Below the pieces are notes generated by a model that saw nothing but the letters and a program-made list of their open reading frames with translations, was not told where the DNA came from and searched no databases. This document shows positions 22,728 to 30,639 of a DNA stretch of 64,000 nt, in pieces (the stretch's first letter is position 1; every line of letters begins with the position of its first letter). A program made the position numbers and the translations under genes. This stretch comes from Candidatus Scalindua sp. (lineage in GTDB: Bacteria; Planctomycetota; Brocadiia; Brocadiales; Scalinduaceae): contig JAIQZR010000099.1 in assembly GCA_021777035.1 (NCBI GenBank), forward strand, positions 1-64,000. The letters are read 5' to 3'.

Positions 22728-25357
22728 TGTTCCTCCCTATCTTCTTTTTCGATAAGTTTTATGTTAATACCTACATTTACACCAACATCTACCAATGTTT
22801 TAGCGGTATCACTGACACGGAATTTATTTCGTACAATAAACTTACCACTTTCTATAATTATAGGACTTCTCTCTGATTCCAGGCTTCCTGCTAACGGTGG
22901 ATTTGCCATCCAGATAGCCTCGTATCTCTTGTTTAGTTCGGCTTCAGAAATCGAAGTGTTCAAATTGTCTATCTCGGCAAAGACAGTGACATCTTTTCCC
23001 GGTAAAAATGGGCTGTCAGCGGTTATCTCCCTGATAGAAGGAGGTTTTGTCGTATGGAGCACAACTTCGGCTTTTGCTGTAAGCTTCCCTCCATTTACGA
23101 ACAGGCCAGCTTTTTCATCGGTCTCAATTGTTGCTGTAAATATTGCAGTGCCTTCCTCACCCTCTTTCAGATCATAGTAACCATCCGGTATAGAATCTCC
23201 CACTTTATATCTAGAGTGATGGTCCAGTGGAGGGTGCCAGTGACTTGGGGAAAGACCCTTGCCATGCATGCCTACTCCCTTGCTGCCGCTTCTGTTATAC
23301 TCGATATATTTCTCCAGAGGGGAATCCCTTAGCATTTTCGCGTAGTCACCGGAATTACCAAGATAGGAGCGTGCAACGATTCCCTTCTCCGTCCCATTCT
23401 TAAATTTCACAGTAAGGACGAGAGGTTGAACAAGCGCGGTAACCTGGAGCTGCTCCATAGGAAAGTTGAGAGTCTGGTTCTCCGGGCTGAAACTGATCTC
23501 CTCCACCACCGGCCAGGTCGGATCAAGAGTATGTTGAAATTGGTATCTATAATTAAGGTAAGTGAGTCTGCCCTGACCGCTTGCCCTTACAAGCTGGGCA
23601 GTCATTGTTACAGGTGACTGAGTTCCGTAATCACCGGTGAAAACGACTCTCTTCTCGGATACCAACCCGTTATCGTCCGTGAATTTGAATGGCGTAACGC
23701 TGCCGTCAGACCACTTAACATTATATTTAACCATCTTCACACCGCCTTCGGCCTTGACCCGATACACGACAACATCGCCTGCGGGAAGGTAATATTGTCC
23801 TGATATCTTTTTACCGTCATCCCATTGTTGATATATCGGTTTCTCTTTAAAGGAACCAAGGAACTCATAGTCACTGTCAAATTTCTCAACATGGAATTTT
23901 ATCAATTTCTGAAAGCGCACTACTCCCTTTTCGTCCTTCAGCGTAAGAGTCAGTCTGGCATTTGTTGTTTTAACCGCATTTACTATTACCATACCACCTT
24001 TGTCTTTGTCGGTAGCGCTGACCGCATCTCCATTGACCTTTACCTCAAGGCCGCTAAATCCGGATGTACTTCCCTTCTCATCTCCCACACGATAATGCAC
24101 CACCGGCCTCAGCATCATTTTGCTGCCGAGCAGCATATCATAAGATGTGCCGTCTTTCACAGTACGCTCCGCAGGAGCATCTACAGTAGTCGGAACTTCA
24201 ATGACTTCCAATCCTTCCACGTTTACCACCGCGTATCCTGGCCCGGTAACGTGAATCTTGCCCATCTTTATTTTACCGTCATCTTTAAATCCGGTAATAC
24301 CATTCGCGGTAATGGAGGTGCCAAGCATCTTTGCACTCTTTTTTGCAAAAATCCGGTGCTTTTCTTTGTCCACCCTGCCGCCACTTGCCTTAGGTACAAG
24401 CCCCCTCGACAGCTTCTTAGCTGTAGATAGGTCAACTCCACCCACAATTCTACCATCCTGCACAAGAACATAATTCGTATACACTCTGTATTCAACAAAT
24501 AGAGGAGAGCCCAGCACGGAAGCAGCTAAGGTATCGCCAGCAATTGGCCCTTCACTAGGATGATTGGCGCTAAGCCCTATTGCCTTAAGAAGTGGCTTCT
24601 CCGGATTGTCTTTGGGTTTTTCAGGCTCTTTACGCTCTTTACGCGTGACAACGACCTCCAGCACGCCCGGTTCCTCACCTCCGGCCTTCTCACGTGTAAT
24701 CGTCAACGTCATCTCATTGTCTGCCTTGGCTTTCTCGCGGATGATCGTCAACGTCATCTCGTTGTCAGCAGTTTTGGCCTTCTCGCGGGTGATCGTCAGC
24801 GTCATCTCATTGTCAGCAGTTTTGGCTTTCTCACGTGTGATCGTCAACGTCATCTCATTGTCAGCAGCCGCCTTGGCTTCCTCACGGATGATTGTCAGTA
24901 TCATTTCGTTATCAGTAGCAGCCTTCTCCTTCTCTCGAGTAATCGTCAACGTCATCTCGTTGCCAGCAGCCGCCTTGGCTTCCTCACGGGTGATTGTCAG
25001 TGTCATTTCGTTATCAGTGGCAGTCTCAGCTTTTTCACGGGTGATAGTCAACATCATTTCATTGTCAGTAGCAGCCTTCTCCTTCTCACGAGTAATCGTC
25101 AGTGTCATCTCAGCGCCTTCGTCAGTGCCCTCATCGTCACCCTTTACGCGCTTGATGATGACCTTCATCTCCTTGGCATCTTCAGTACCCTTTACCCGCT
25201 TGATAGTGACCTTCATCTCCTTGGCGTCTTCAGTACCCTTTACGCGCTTGATGGTGACCTTCATCTCTTTGGAGTCACCATAGCCTGCTTCTGCAATCAG
25301 CAGAGTAAACAGGAGCGGTAAAATCAAAAAAAGAACCAGGATGTTTTTGCTTTTCAA
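22724..25357 (-). CDS. Large secreted protein with tandem-repeat N-terminus (877 residues)
   Basis: The protein has a signal peptide (1-28) and then three copies of K-E-M-K-V-T-I-K-R-V-K-G (about residues 30-75). Nine copies of M-T-L-T-I-T-R-E-K follow (about 84-228). The repeats are of period 17, then 16, then 15 residues, with the last copy ending at G-G-E-E-P-G. The following 640 residues are beta-rich, with V-Y-R-V, Y-L-P-A-G-D and F-T-A-T-I-E-T-D segments of unrecognised domain type. No catalytic motif is visible. It is followed by an overlapping 186-residue secreted partner. The repeat is highly conserved at DNA level, suggesting gene conversion or slippage. Confidence 0.78.
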   Translation of the reverse strand: MKSKNILVLFLILPLLFTLLIAEAGYGDSKEMKVTIKRVKGTEDAKEMKVTIKRVKGTEDAKEMKVIIKRVKGDDEGTDEGAEMTLTITREKEKAATDNEMMLTITREKAETATDNEMTLTITREEAKAAAGNEMTLTITREKEKAATDNEMILTIIREEAKAAADNEMTLTITREKAKTADNEMTLTITREKAKTADNEMTLTIIREKAKADNEMTLTITREKAGGEEPGVLEVVVTRKERKEPEKPKDNPEKPLLKAIGLSANHPSEGPIAGDTLAASVLGSPLFVEYRVYTNYVLVQDGRIVGGVDLSTAKKLSRGLVPKASGGRVDKEKHRIFAKKSAKMLGTSITANGITGFKDDGKIKMGKIHVTGPGYAVVNVEGLEVIEVPTTVDAPAERTVKDGTSYDMLLGSKMMLRPVVHYRVGDEKGSTSGFSGLEVKVNGDAVSATDKDKGGMVIVNAVKTTNARLTLTLKDEKGVVRFQKLIKFHVEKFDSDYEFLGSFKEKPIYQQWDDGKKISGQYYLPAGDVVVYRVKAEGGVKMVKYNVKWSDGSVTPFKFTDDNGLVSEKRVVFTGDYGTQSPVTMTAQLVRASGQGRLTYLNYRYQFQHTLDPTWPVVEEISFSPENQTLNFPMEQLQVTALVQPLVLTVKFKNGTEKGIVARSYLGNSGDYAKMLRDSPLEKYIEYNRSGSKGVGMHGKGLSPSHWHPPLDHHSRYKVGDSIPDGYYDLKEGEEGTAIFTATIETDEKAGLFVNGGKLTAKAEVVLHTTKPPSIREITADSPFLPGKDVTVFAEIDNLNTSISEAELNKRYEAIWMANPPLAGSLESERSPIIIESGKFIVRNKFRVSDTAKTLVDVGVNVGINIKLIEKEDREEQ
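24675..25270 (-). repeat. In-frame tandem coding repeats
   Basis: About twelve short units lie within the 877-residue gene. First come three 48-nt units coding for the K-E-M-K-V-T-I-K type. Nine units of 51, then 48, then 45 nt coding for M-x-L-T-I-x-R-E follow. All are in frame, and third positions vary little. Confidence 0.8.
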
Positions 25358-25421
25358 TTTATTCTTTCAAAAGATAAGCAGGAGTTGATAAAAACATAGG
25401 GTTTAGTATTGCCATTCATTG

Positions 25422-25784
25422 TTATGGTTTGTGACCTTTATTGATACACAAAAATCGCTCCGTTTGAATCCCACCAACTTCTAAGTCACCAAATCCAACA
25501 CTCGTTAGATCCTTCCCTGTCTCAGACAAAAGTGTCCATCCTTGACTCCAATAATATAATTCTCTTCCATCTTTACATTGAACATCAATATCAACACTAT
25601 CAATTCCATCTCCATCTTTCACCTCTACTTCAATGTCCCCACCTGTTTCCGTAAGATTAACCAACTTAGGATCCGCATAAGCCAGCTCTCCAGATCCAAA
25701 GGCCACAGCCACGAGCAAAATAAGACCGCCTACAATTAGATTCTCTCTACAGGATAATACTTTACACAAAATATTTATTTTCAT
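25422..25784 (-). CDS. Small secreted paralogue A (120 residues)
   Basis: This small exported protein has a signal peptide ending near A-F-G-S-G-E-L-A-Y-A (residue 36). Its mature part carries V-K-D-G-D-G-I-D-S-V-D-I-D-V-Q-C-K-D-G and an F-L-C-I-N end, giving two cysteines likely to form a disulfide. It is clearly paralogous to the 139-residue gene at 26518-26937: the signal peptides align and the AGGAGGGAGTAAA leader before ATG is shared. I know no function. It is probably periplasmic or on the surface. Confidence 0.72.
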   Translation of the reverse strand: MKINILCKVLSCRENLIVGGLILLVAVAFGSGELAYADPKLVNLTETGGDIEVEVKDGDGIDSVDIDVQCKDGRELYYWSQGWTLLSETGKDLTSVGFGDLEVGGIQTERFLCINKGHKP

Positions 25785-26065
25785 TTTACTCCCTCCTAAT
25801 TAAGAAAAGTTAATATGTTATAAAAATGCTTTAGACACGAATTACCCCAGTACAATCGTTCCTCCTTACGGGGCAGGCACGAAATATATATCCTTCCAAA
25901 CTGTTTATGATCCGCGTGATGCATCTACTACAATTTTCCATATTTCATTTTTGTTCATTTCGTCTTCCGCTTTTCTCCGTGCCTCTGCGCCTTTGTGTGA
26001 GTCTATGTTTTTGTTTTTTCTCACACGCCAACTTGCCTACCGGTAGACAGGGATGCTAAAACCAC
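25785..26065. other. Repeat-containing intergenic region
   Basis: It holds a TTTAGACACGAATTA motif (also at 26990-27010), a CCTCTGCGCCTTTGTGTGA fragment of the CACAAAGGCACGAAG family, and a CCTACCGGTAGACAGG palindrome near 26037. There is no gene. Confidence 0.6.
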
Positions 26066-26437
26066 TCAATTCAGGTCAAGGTCTTCTTCCAACTCCTTCT
26101 CCTCTTCCTTGTCATCATCGGTCATAGGAACGCACTTGAAGGTATACTTTACCGGCTTGCCGTCGGCTGGCGCCTCAGCGTCAAAGCCGAGTTCCGTCAA
26201 ATCGGCGTTCTTGGCCGCGTCACTCACGGGCTCTGGTTTGAAGCCATCGTTACAAAGCACATCAATACTGGGAGCTTTCTCATCGGCGGAGAGGCCGATG
26301 GTCAGCTTTCTCTTGCCTTCGCTGTCCTCCACTTGGGTCGGGCCGCTATAGTCTGCATTTACAATCCCGGCAAAGCCTAATATCATTGAAACCATTATAA
26401 TGTATACCAAATGGGTAGATGTCCTGTCTCTTTTCAT
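26066..26437 (-). CDS. Small secreted paralogue B (123 residues)
   Basis: The start is placed at 26437 because AAAGGAGG lies 7 nt upstream of it. An upstream ATG (26506) would add 23 residues without a ribosome site and before the signal peptide. The signal peptide (to about residue 26, ending G-I-V-N-A) leads to a Lys/Asp-rich mature domain with C-N-D-G-F-K-P-E-P and a second cysteine in the C-terminal F-K-C-V-P-M-T-D-D. It ends in an acidic D-K-E-E-E-K-E-L-E-E-D-L tail. It is likely a diverged member of the same family as the neighbours. Confidence 0.7.
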   Translation of the reverse strand: MKRDRTSTHLVYIIMVSMILGFAGIVNADYSGPTQVEDSEGKRKLTIGLSADEKAPSIDVLCNDGFKPEPVSDAAKNADLTELGFDAEAPADGKPVKYTFKCVPMTDDDKEEEKELEEDLDLN

Positions 26438-26517
26438 TGTAAATCCTCCTTTGTCATTCTTCTTTCCATACACATAATCCCTAACGAGTCGGAACATGTA
26501 GGGCAATCCTTCTGAAT

Positions 26518-26937
26518 TCAGCGAGGTAAATCATCCCATTCGCCTTCGTCGGAATCTTCTTTAACACACCTATATTTAAACTTCCTAGTTACATTAGCCG
26601 GTAAGCCAACGCCTGATGTTTCATAATCATCACCATCCTCATCGACACCTATGAGATGGCTACTATGAGATTGAGGTATCCAACCGCCTTCGTCAGCGTC
26701 ATAACGTTGAAAGACCTTTCCCTCTTTACAAAGAATGCTCACATCTACAAGTGTAATTCCATCGCCCTCTTTCAATGTTAATGTCTGGGACTTTCCTTCC
26801 CACACATCGATCTTTTTAGTCTTCTCACCCGCATAAATGCCCTCAAACCCAAAGGCAAAACTCACAAGCAGCACCAAGGCACCAGCAAATAGATTCCTTC
26901 TACAGAATAAAGCTTTATGCAAAAATCCCATTATCAT
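26518..26937 (-). CDS. Small secreted paralogue C (139 residues)
   Basis: It has a signal peptide of about 35 residues (ending A-F-G-F-E-G-I-Y-A) and a mature domain with L-K-E-G-D-G-I-T-L-V-D-V-S-I-L-C-K-E-G. It ends in F-K-Y-R-C-V-K-E-D. Cysteines and spacing match paralogue A (25422-25784), and the AAGGAGGGAGTAAA leader is nearly the same. The three small genes and the 877/186-residue pair form a minus-strand block of exported proteins of unknown role. Confidence 0.72.
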   Translation of the reverse strand: MIMGFLHKALFCRRNLFAGALVLLVSFAFGFEGIYAGEKTKKIDVWEGKSQTLTLKEGDGITLVDVSILCKEGKVFQRYDADEGGWIPQSHSSHLIGVDEDGDDYETSGVGLPANVTRKFKYRCVKEDSDEGEWDDLPR

Positions 26938-27580
26938 TTTACTCCCTCCTTATTAAAAGTAGGTTAAAGTTAAAGTATCAAAAAGTTGTTGAAAATGCTT
27001 TAGACACGAATTTACACGAATATATATCTAAAAAAGCCGCCTTCAGTGCTACATCATTAAGCCTCTGCGTTCTTTGCTCCTTTGCGGTGATATATTACCT
27101 TAAATCTAAAATCGTAATCCGTAAATTTTGGTTGCTATTCTTATAAGCTGGATATTAGAACAAATTCTTAATGAATTTCAACTGTTTTTTTTATTGACTT
27201 TTTAATATGAAAGATTAATATCCGTATTTCTGTAACATACGCGTGACGATCAAGTTAACAAAAATAATAATCACACAAAGGCACGGAGTTACAAAGGATA
27301 GCGACGAAAAAAAGAGGCGTTTTCACCAAAGAACGCAAGGGGTGGAGAGCATCAGGATTATTCTTCCTCTTAGCTAATTTCGCGGCTACTTGCCAGACAT
27401 GTTGTTGTTTGGTGGATGCGTAAAAACTTAGCAACTTAGTAATTTAAGAATTCAGGAATTCCTGAATCTCTCAAATGTTTTTAATACTTTATAATCTGCG
27501 GTTACCAGCCCGCTTGCCCGTCAAATTTGTTCGGACGGGAAAGACTTGTTCTGGCGGGTTTGCATCAAAAAAGGGAAATA
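26938..27580. other. Repeat-rich intergenic region upstream of the outer-membrane protein
   Basis: This 640-bp region has no supported gene. It contains a TTTAGACACGAATTT motif, CCTCTGCGTTCTTTGCTCC and CACAAAGGCACGGAG fragments, and a GC-rich palindrome near 27508-27562. The latter resembles copies at 57085, 59211 and 63240. Confidence 0.6.
27508..27562. repeat. GC-rich palindromic repeat near gene start
   Basis: The sequence runs ACCAGCCCGCTTGCCCGTC, then TTCGGACGGGAAAGACTTG, then TTCTGGCGGG. It shares TTGTTCTGGCGGG with the reverse complement of the element at 63240-63298 (CCCGCCAGAACAA). GC-rich inverted segments stand out in the AT-rich surroundings. Confidence 0.65.
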
Positions 27581-29821
27581 TTGAAATACATACACCTGAT
27601 AATCTGTATATGCTTCCTGTCTATGAGCCTCACTTTAAACCCATCGACAGCCTGGTCTGATGAGGGTGAAGGCATTCAAACACTAGACTACAACGGTCTT
27701 GACTTTGCGTTGTCAGGCAGCAACACACTCCGCTTTGAGCATTATAACACTTCAGGTGATGAAGCTTCGAGTAATTACCAGTTCGAAGGTCCTCAGACAT
27801 ATGACCAGTTCGGATTAAACTTTGATACGCTGATGAACCCGTACAGCAAAGTTCGTGGGCAGATTTCAGGAGTGATAAATGAATCGGACTACCGCAACCG
27901 GGATCGGGGCTTCGTCCCCGAACGCCTGAACCTGATGCATGAAAAGGGTGATATATTTTTGCCGTATCGTTTAGAGGCCGGTGATTATTATAACTTCTTC
28001 AGTCAGCGTACTGAACAGAGATCCTTAAAGGGTATGAGGCTTGAACTACAGCCAAAGCTAGGTATGGAGAAAGGCCGCCATATCTCACTACAGTTAACGG
28101 CAGGTGCTAACCAGGACACATGGAAGGATTTCAGGATATCTGAGGACTTTTCCAAAGGCACGTCCCTGTTGTTTGCAGACCCCATATTTGGACAATGGAA
28201 TTTAAATTATATTCGCAATACCAGGAAAGGAGTACGGTCAGATGGCACTCTGCATCGTACGCAGGACGTGCTCGGCCTTGCGGCGAACAAAACGCTATCA
28301 ATTGGTAATCAAAAAGTAAGTATGGAAGCGGAGTTCGATTACTTCAGGGGTGATCACGATGGTGTTGAGACTATCTCCAGTGGAAAAGACCGAGATGACA
28401 GCGCTCTTTTTTTTGAAATAAGCGGCAAGAGCGATCTGCCTCTTACCTACAGGCTACGCTTTGAGGACTATGGTCAGGATTATCGTCCGAATGGGGTGGT
28501 TATTTCACCGGACAGGCTTTCCAGAGAGGCGCACGCAGGCTGGCAGTTTGCATCGGGGACTAGAGTACAGGGGCGTTTTCAGCATTTTAAGGATGGAGTT
28601 GAGACCTCAAACCCTAATGATACGTATACAACAGGCGTTACAATCAGCGGCCCGTTGCTTAAGGGCATTGTCAATGACCTCAGCGGAAACATTAACGCAT
28701 ACGTCCAGGATGTGGAAAACCGCAGTAAGACCAGTAACTCTACAACCCAGACAGTGACCGCCAATTTTTCAAAGCCTCTTTTTGCAGGTTGGAATGGTAA
28801 TGTTGATATTTTTTATCAGGACGTTGACAACCATTCTCAAGAAGCCAATGACACCGTTACCCGGCAGGTCAGATTAGGCGTGGATCACGCGTTGGGGTTT
28901 TATGGAATACAAGGCAGTGTAAGGCCGGGTGTTATGTTACGGCAGGTAGATAATATCAACAGCGGGAGAGATGACATCTTTCCCACACTGGCAGTAAATC
29001 TTCAAAAAGGTAATCATAGCTTTGGCTATGATATGGGATATAACATTCAGAACGTACGGCTTGTGACAAGCACTGATGTTAAAACACTGAACCAGAACTT
29101 CGTTTATAGTTATGCAAAAGAGAATAATACATTCGGTGTAGAGTTTAACACTACAGACAGAAATCCCGATCCGGGACGGGTCTCTAAATCAGCCCGTGCC
29201 GCCGTTTACTGGACGCACAGTTTCAGGAAGAATTTCAACTTTAAAAGACGGGCAGGCAGGCGCGCTATTCAAGGAGCCGGGGCCGTTGCATTGCCCTATC
29301 CTTCACGAAGTGGGATGGTTGATTTGACAGAACTTATCCCATATGCCGATATCAACAAAATCAAAGAGAGACTGGTAATAGCCAAAATCAGGGGTGGTAT
29401 CGAAAGGTACAATCTTATTGTATATGAGACAAGTCTGTTAAGTGGGATCGATCAGAGGCAGAGACTGGCACTGGTTCATGAAGACGGCATATTGCAAAAA
29501 GCAGCACTGATTATTGAATTTGATAATGTGGGTAATTTAGACAACATGATGCAGACCTATGAGCGTGTGCGAAAGAAATTAATGGACAGATACGGCAGCC
29601 CTTCCTCCTTTTACGAGAGGGGAGATTTCAGTGAAAACATTGTCACAGATGTTAATAACGGCCAATTCATAAGGAGTGTTGAGTGGAGAAGGCCGGAAGG
29701 GATCATAAGGTATGGAATACCCAGGCGCCTGGACGGCAGGCTTCGAATGGAAGTACAGATATCCACAGGCTTTACGGCTATAGAGGGTAATTCTTTGTGG
29801 AGTGTTGAGGGAGTGAAGTAG
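27581..29821 (+). CDS. Outer-membrane-type beta-barrel protein
   Basis: The product is large (about 746 residues). The TTG at 27581 is preferred: it has AAGGGA 5 nt upstream and begins M-K-Y-I-H-L-I-I-C-I-C-F-L, a clean signal peptide ending near T-A-W-S. A longer TTG frame from 27527 would start within a dispersed palindrome. The mature protein has many amphipathic strands with aromatic and Gly residues (Y-R-L-R-F-E-D-Y-G, V-S-M-E-A-E-F-D-Y-F), typical of a barrel. The final 170 residues are more globular (M-V-D-L-T-E-L-I-P-Y-A-D-I-N). I cannot assign a transport role. No TonB box or plug domain is apparent. Confidence 0.75.
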   Translation: MKYIHLIICICFLSMSLTLNPSTAWSDEGEGIQTLDYNGLDFALSGSNTLRFEHYNTSGDEASSNYQFEGPQTYDQFGLNFDTLMNPYSKVRGQISGVINESDYRNRDRGFVPERLNLMHEKGDIFLPYRLEAGDYYNFFSQRTEQRSLKGMRLELQPKLGMEKGRHISLQLTAGANQDTWKDFRISEDFSKGTSLLFADPIFGQWNLNYIRNTRKGVRSDGTLHRTQDVLGLAANKTLSIGNQKVSMEAEFDYFRGDHDGVETISSGKDRDDSALFFEISGKSDLPLTYRLRFEDYGQDYRPNGVVISPDRLSREAHAGWQFASGTRVQGRFQHFKDGVETSNPNDTYTTGVTISGPLLKGIVNDLSGNINAYVQDVENRSKTSNSTTQTVTANFSKPLFAGWNGNVDIFYQDVDNHSQEANDTVTRQVRLGVDHALGFYGIQGSVRPGVMLRQVDNINSGRDDIFPTLAVNLQKGNHSFGYDMGYNIQNVRLVTSTDVKTLNQNFVYSYAKENNTFGVEFNTTDRNPDPGRVSKSARAAVYWTHSFRKNFNFKRRAGRRAIQGAGAVALPYPSRSGMVDLTELIPYADINKIKERLVIAKIRGGIERYNLIVYETSLLSGIDQRQRLALVHEDGILQKAALIIEFDNVGNLDNMMQTYERVRKKLMDRYGSPSSFYERGDFSENIVTDVNNGQFIRSVEWRRPEGIIRYGIPRRLDGRLRMEVQISTGFTAIEGNSLWSVEGVK

Positions 29822-30024
29822 ACCGCCGGATTTTAGATTTCGGCCTGCCCTGGTGCGATCCGCTTTACGGTCTGGGCCAGGGATTTCGGATTTACTAATT
29901 TGAGGATACAGCAATGCAAATTCATCAAATTTTTCTGCACATGACAGACATCCCTTTCGGGAGGAATCCAGTGCTGGGCTCTTCCCGAAAGGGATGGAAT
30001 ATCTATCAAGTCTAAAAAGGAGTC
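29822..30024. other. Intergenic region with foldback repeat
   Basis: The region between two convergent genes contains a 14-bp inverted repeat at 29949-29996. It also holds GC-rich sequence at its left. Confidence 0.6.
29949..29996. repeat. CATCCCTTTCGGGA foldback repeat
   Basis: CATCCCTTTCGGGA (29949-29962) is exactly complementary to TCCCGAAAGGGATG (29983-29996), with a loop containing GGAATCCAG. A second copy of the same layout is at 48741-48786. It may work as a bidirectional terminator between the converging genes. Confidence 0.8.
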
Positions 30025-30306
30025 TCAGGTTACGGGCATTACACGGATATCAGTAGCGTGTTGCCGCACATTCCAAAGGTCAAAAGATGCCTGCTGGCGC
30101 AACCAGGATTCTGCGGAAGGTTTGAACAGTAACGACAGTCGATATGCAATTTCCGGCGTGACAGCACTATTCCCGTCAAGTACTTTAGAAAGTGTTTGCT
30201 TGCTAATTCCTAAATGACGTGCTGCCTTGGATACTGAAAGTCCCAGTGGATATAAAATTTCTTCACGAACCACCTCACCTGGATGTGGCGGATTGTGCAT
30301 AACCAT
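30025..30306 (-). CDS. higA: HigA-type antitoxin
   Basis: This 93-residue XRE-family antitoxin starts M-V-M-H-N-P-P-H-P-G-E-V-V-R-E-E-I-L-Y-P-L-G-L-S, the classic HigA N-terminus. A helix-turn-helix (A-A-R-H-L-G-I-S-K-Q-T-L-S-K-V-L-D-G) and A-Y-R-L-S-L-L-F-K-P follow. It neutralises the HigB toxin encoded 10 nt upstream and normally represses the operon by binding its promoter. A strong AAGGAGGT lies before the ATG at 30306. The toxin-first gene order is typical of higBA. Confidence 0.92.
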   Translation of the reverse strand: MVMHNPPHPGEVVREEILYPLGLSVSKAARHLGISKQTLSKVLDGNSAVTPEIAYRLSLLFKPSAESWLRQQASFDLWNVRQHATDIRVMPVT

Positions 30307-30316
30307 AACTACCTCC

Positions 30317-30595
30317 TTAATGATAGTCCTCGTAATTAACTAATTCAACATCTTGTTTTACAAAGTGGAAAGTTACTCTCCAGTTAGCTTGAATTGTCAC
30401 TGCCAAAGTGCCTTTACGGTTGCCTTTCAACTCATGCATACGGAAACCGGGTATATCCATATCAACCGGATTGGCCGCTACATCGAGTCTGACAAGAACA
30501 CGTCGCAATTTCTCGCCGTGTTCAGGCTGAATCCCGGCCTTACTTCCAGTGTGGTAGAAACGTTCCAACCCTTTGTGGGAGAAACTCTTAATCAT
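30317..30595 (-). CDS. higB: HigB/RelE-type toxin
   Basis: This 92-residue RelE-superfamily ribosome-dependent mRNA interferase of the HigB branch begins I-K-S-F-S-H-K-G-L-E-R-F-Y. It carries the family's R-x-x-L-x-x-L-D-x-A region and ends N-Y-E-D-Y-H. Expression would stop translation by cleaving mRNA on the ribosome unless HigA is present. It is first in the two-gene minus-strand operon with higA. The sequence looks intact with no frameshift, so an active pair is plausible. Confidence 0.92.
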   Translation of the reverse strand: MIKSFSHKGLERFYHTGSKAGIQPEHGEKLRRVLVRLDVAANPVDMDIPGFRMHELKGNRKGTLAVTIQANWRVTFHFVKQDVELVNYEDYH

Positions 30596-30639
30596 TGGGA
30601 TATTGTAATCTTTTGAGCACGCTACGACAACAAAAAAAA

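Noticed and set aside
24675-25270. Regularly spaced repeats resembling a CRISPR array
   Set aside because: The units are in-frame coding repeats without unique spacers, and no cas genes are present.
24560-25321. Two long + strand frames opposite the 877-residue gene
   Set aside because: They arise as shadows of the tandem repeats. They show only the mirrored repeat pattern with no ribosome site or domain.
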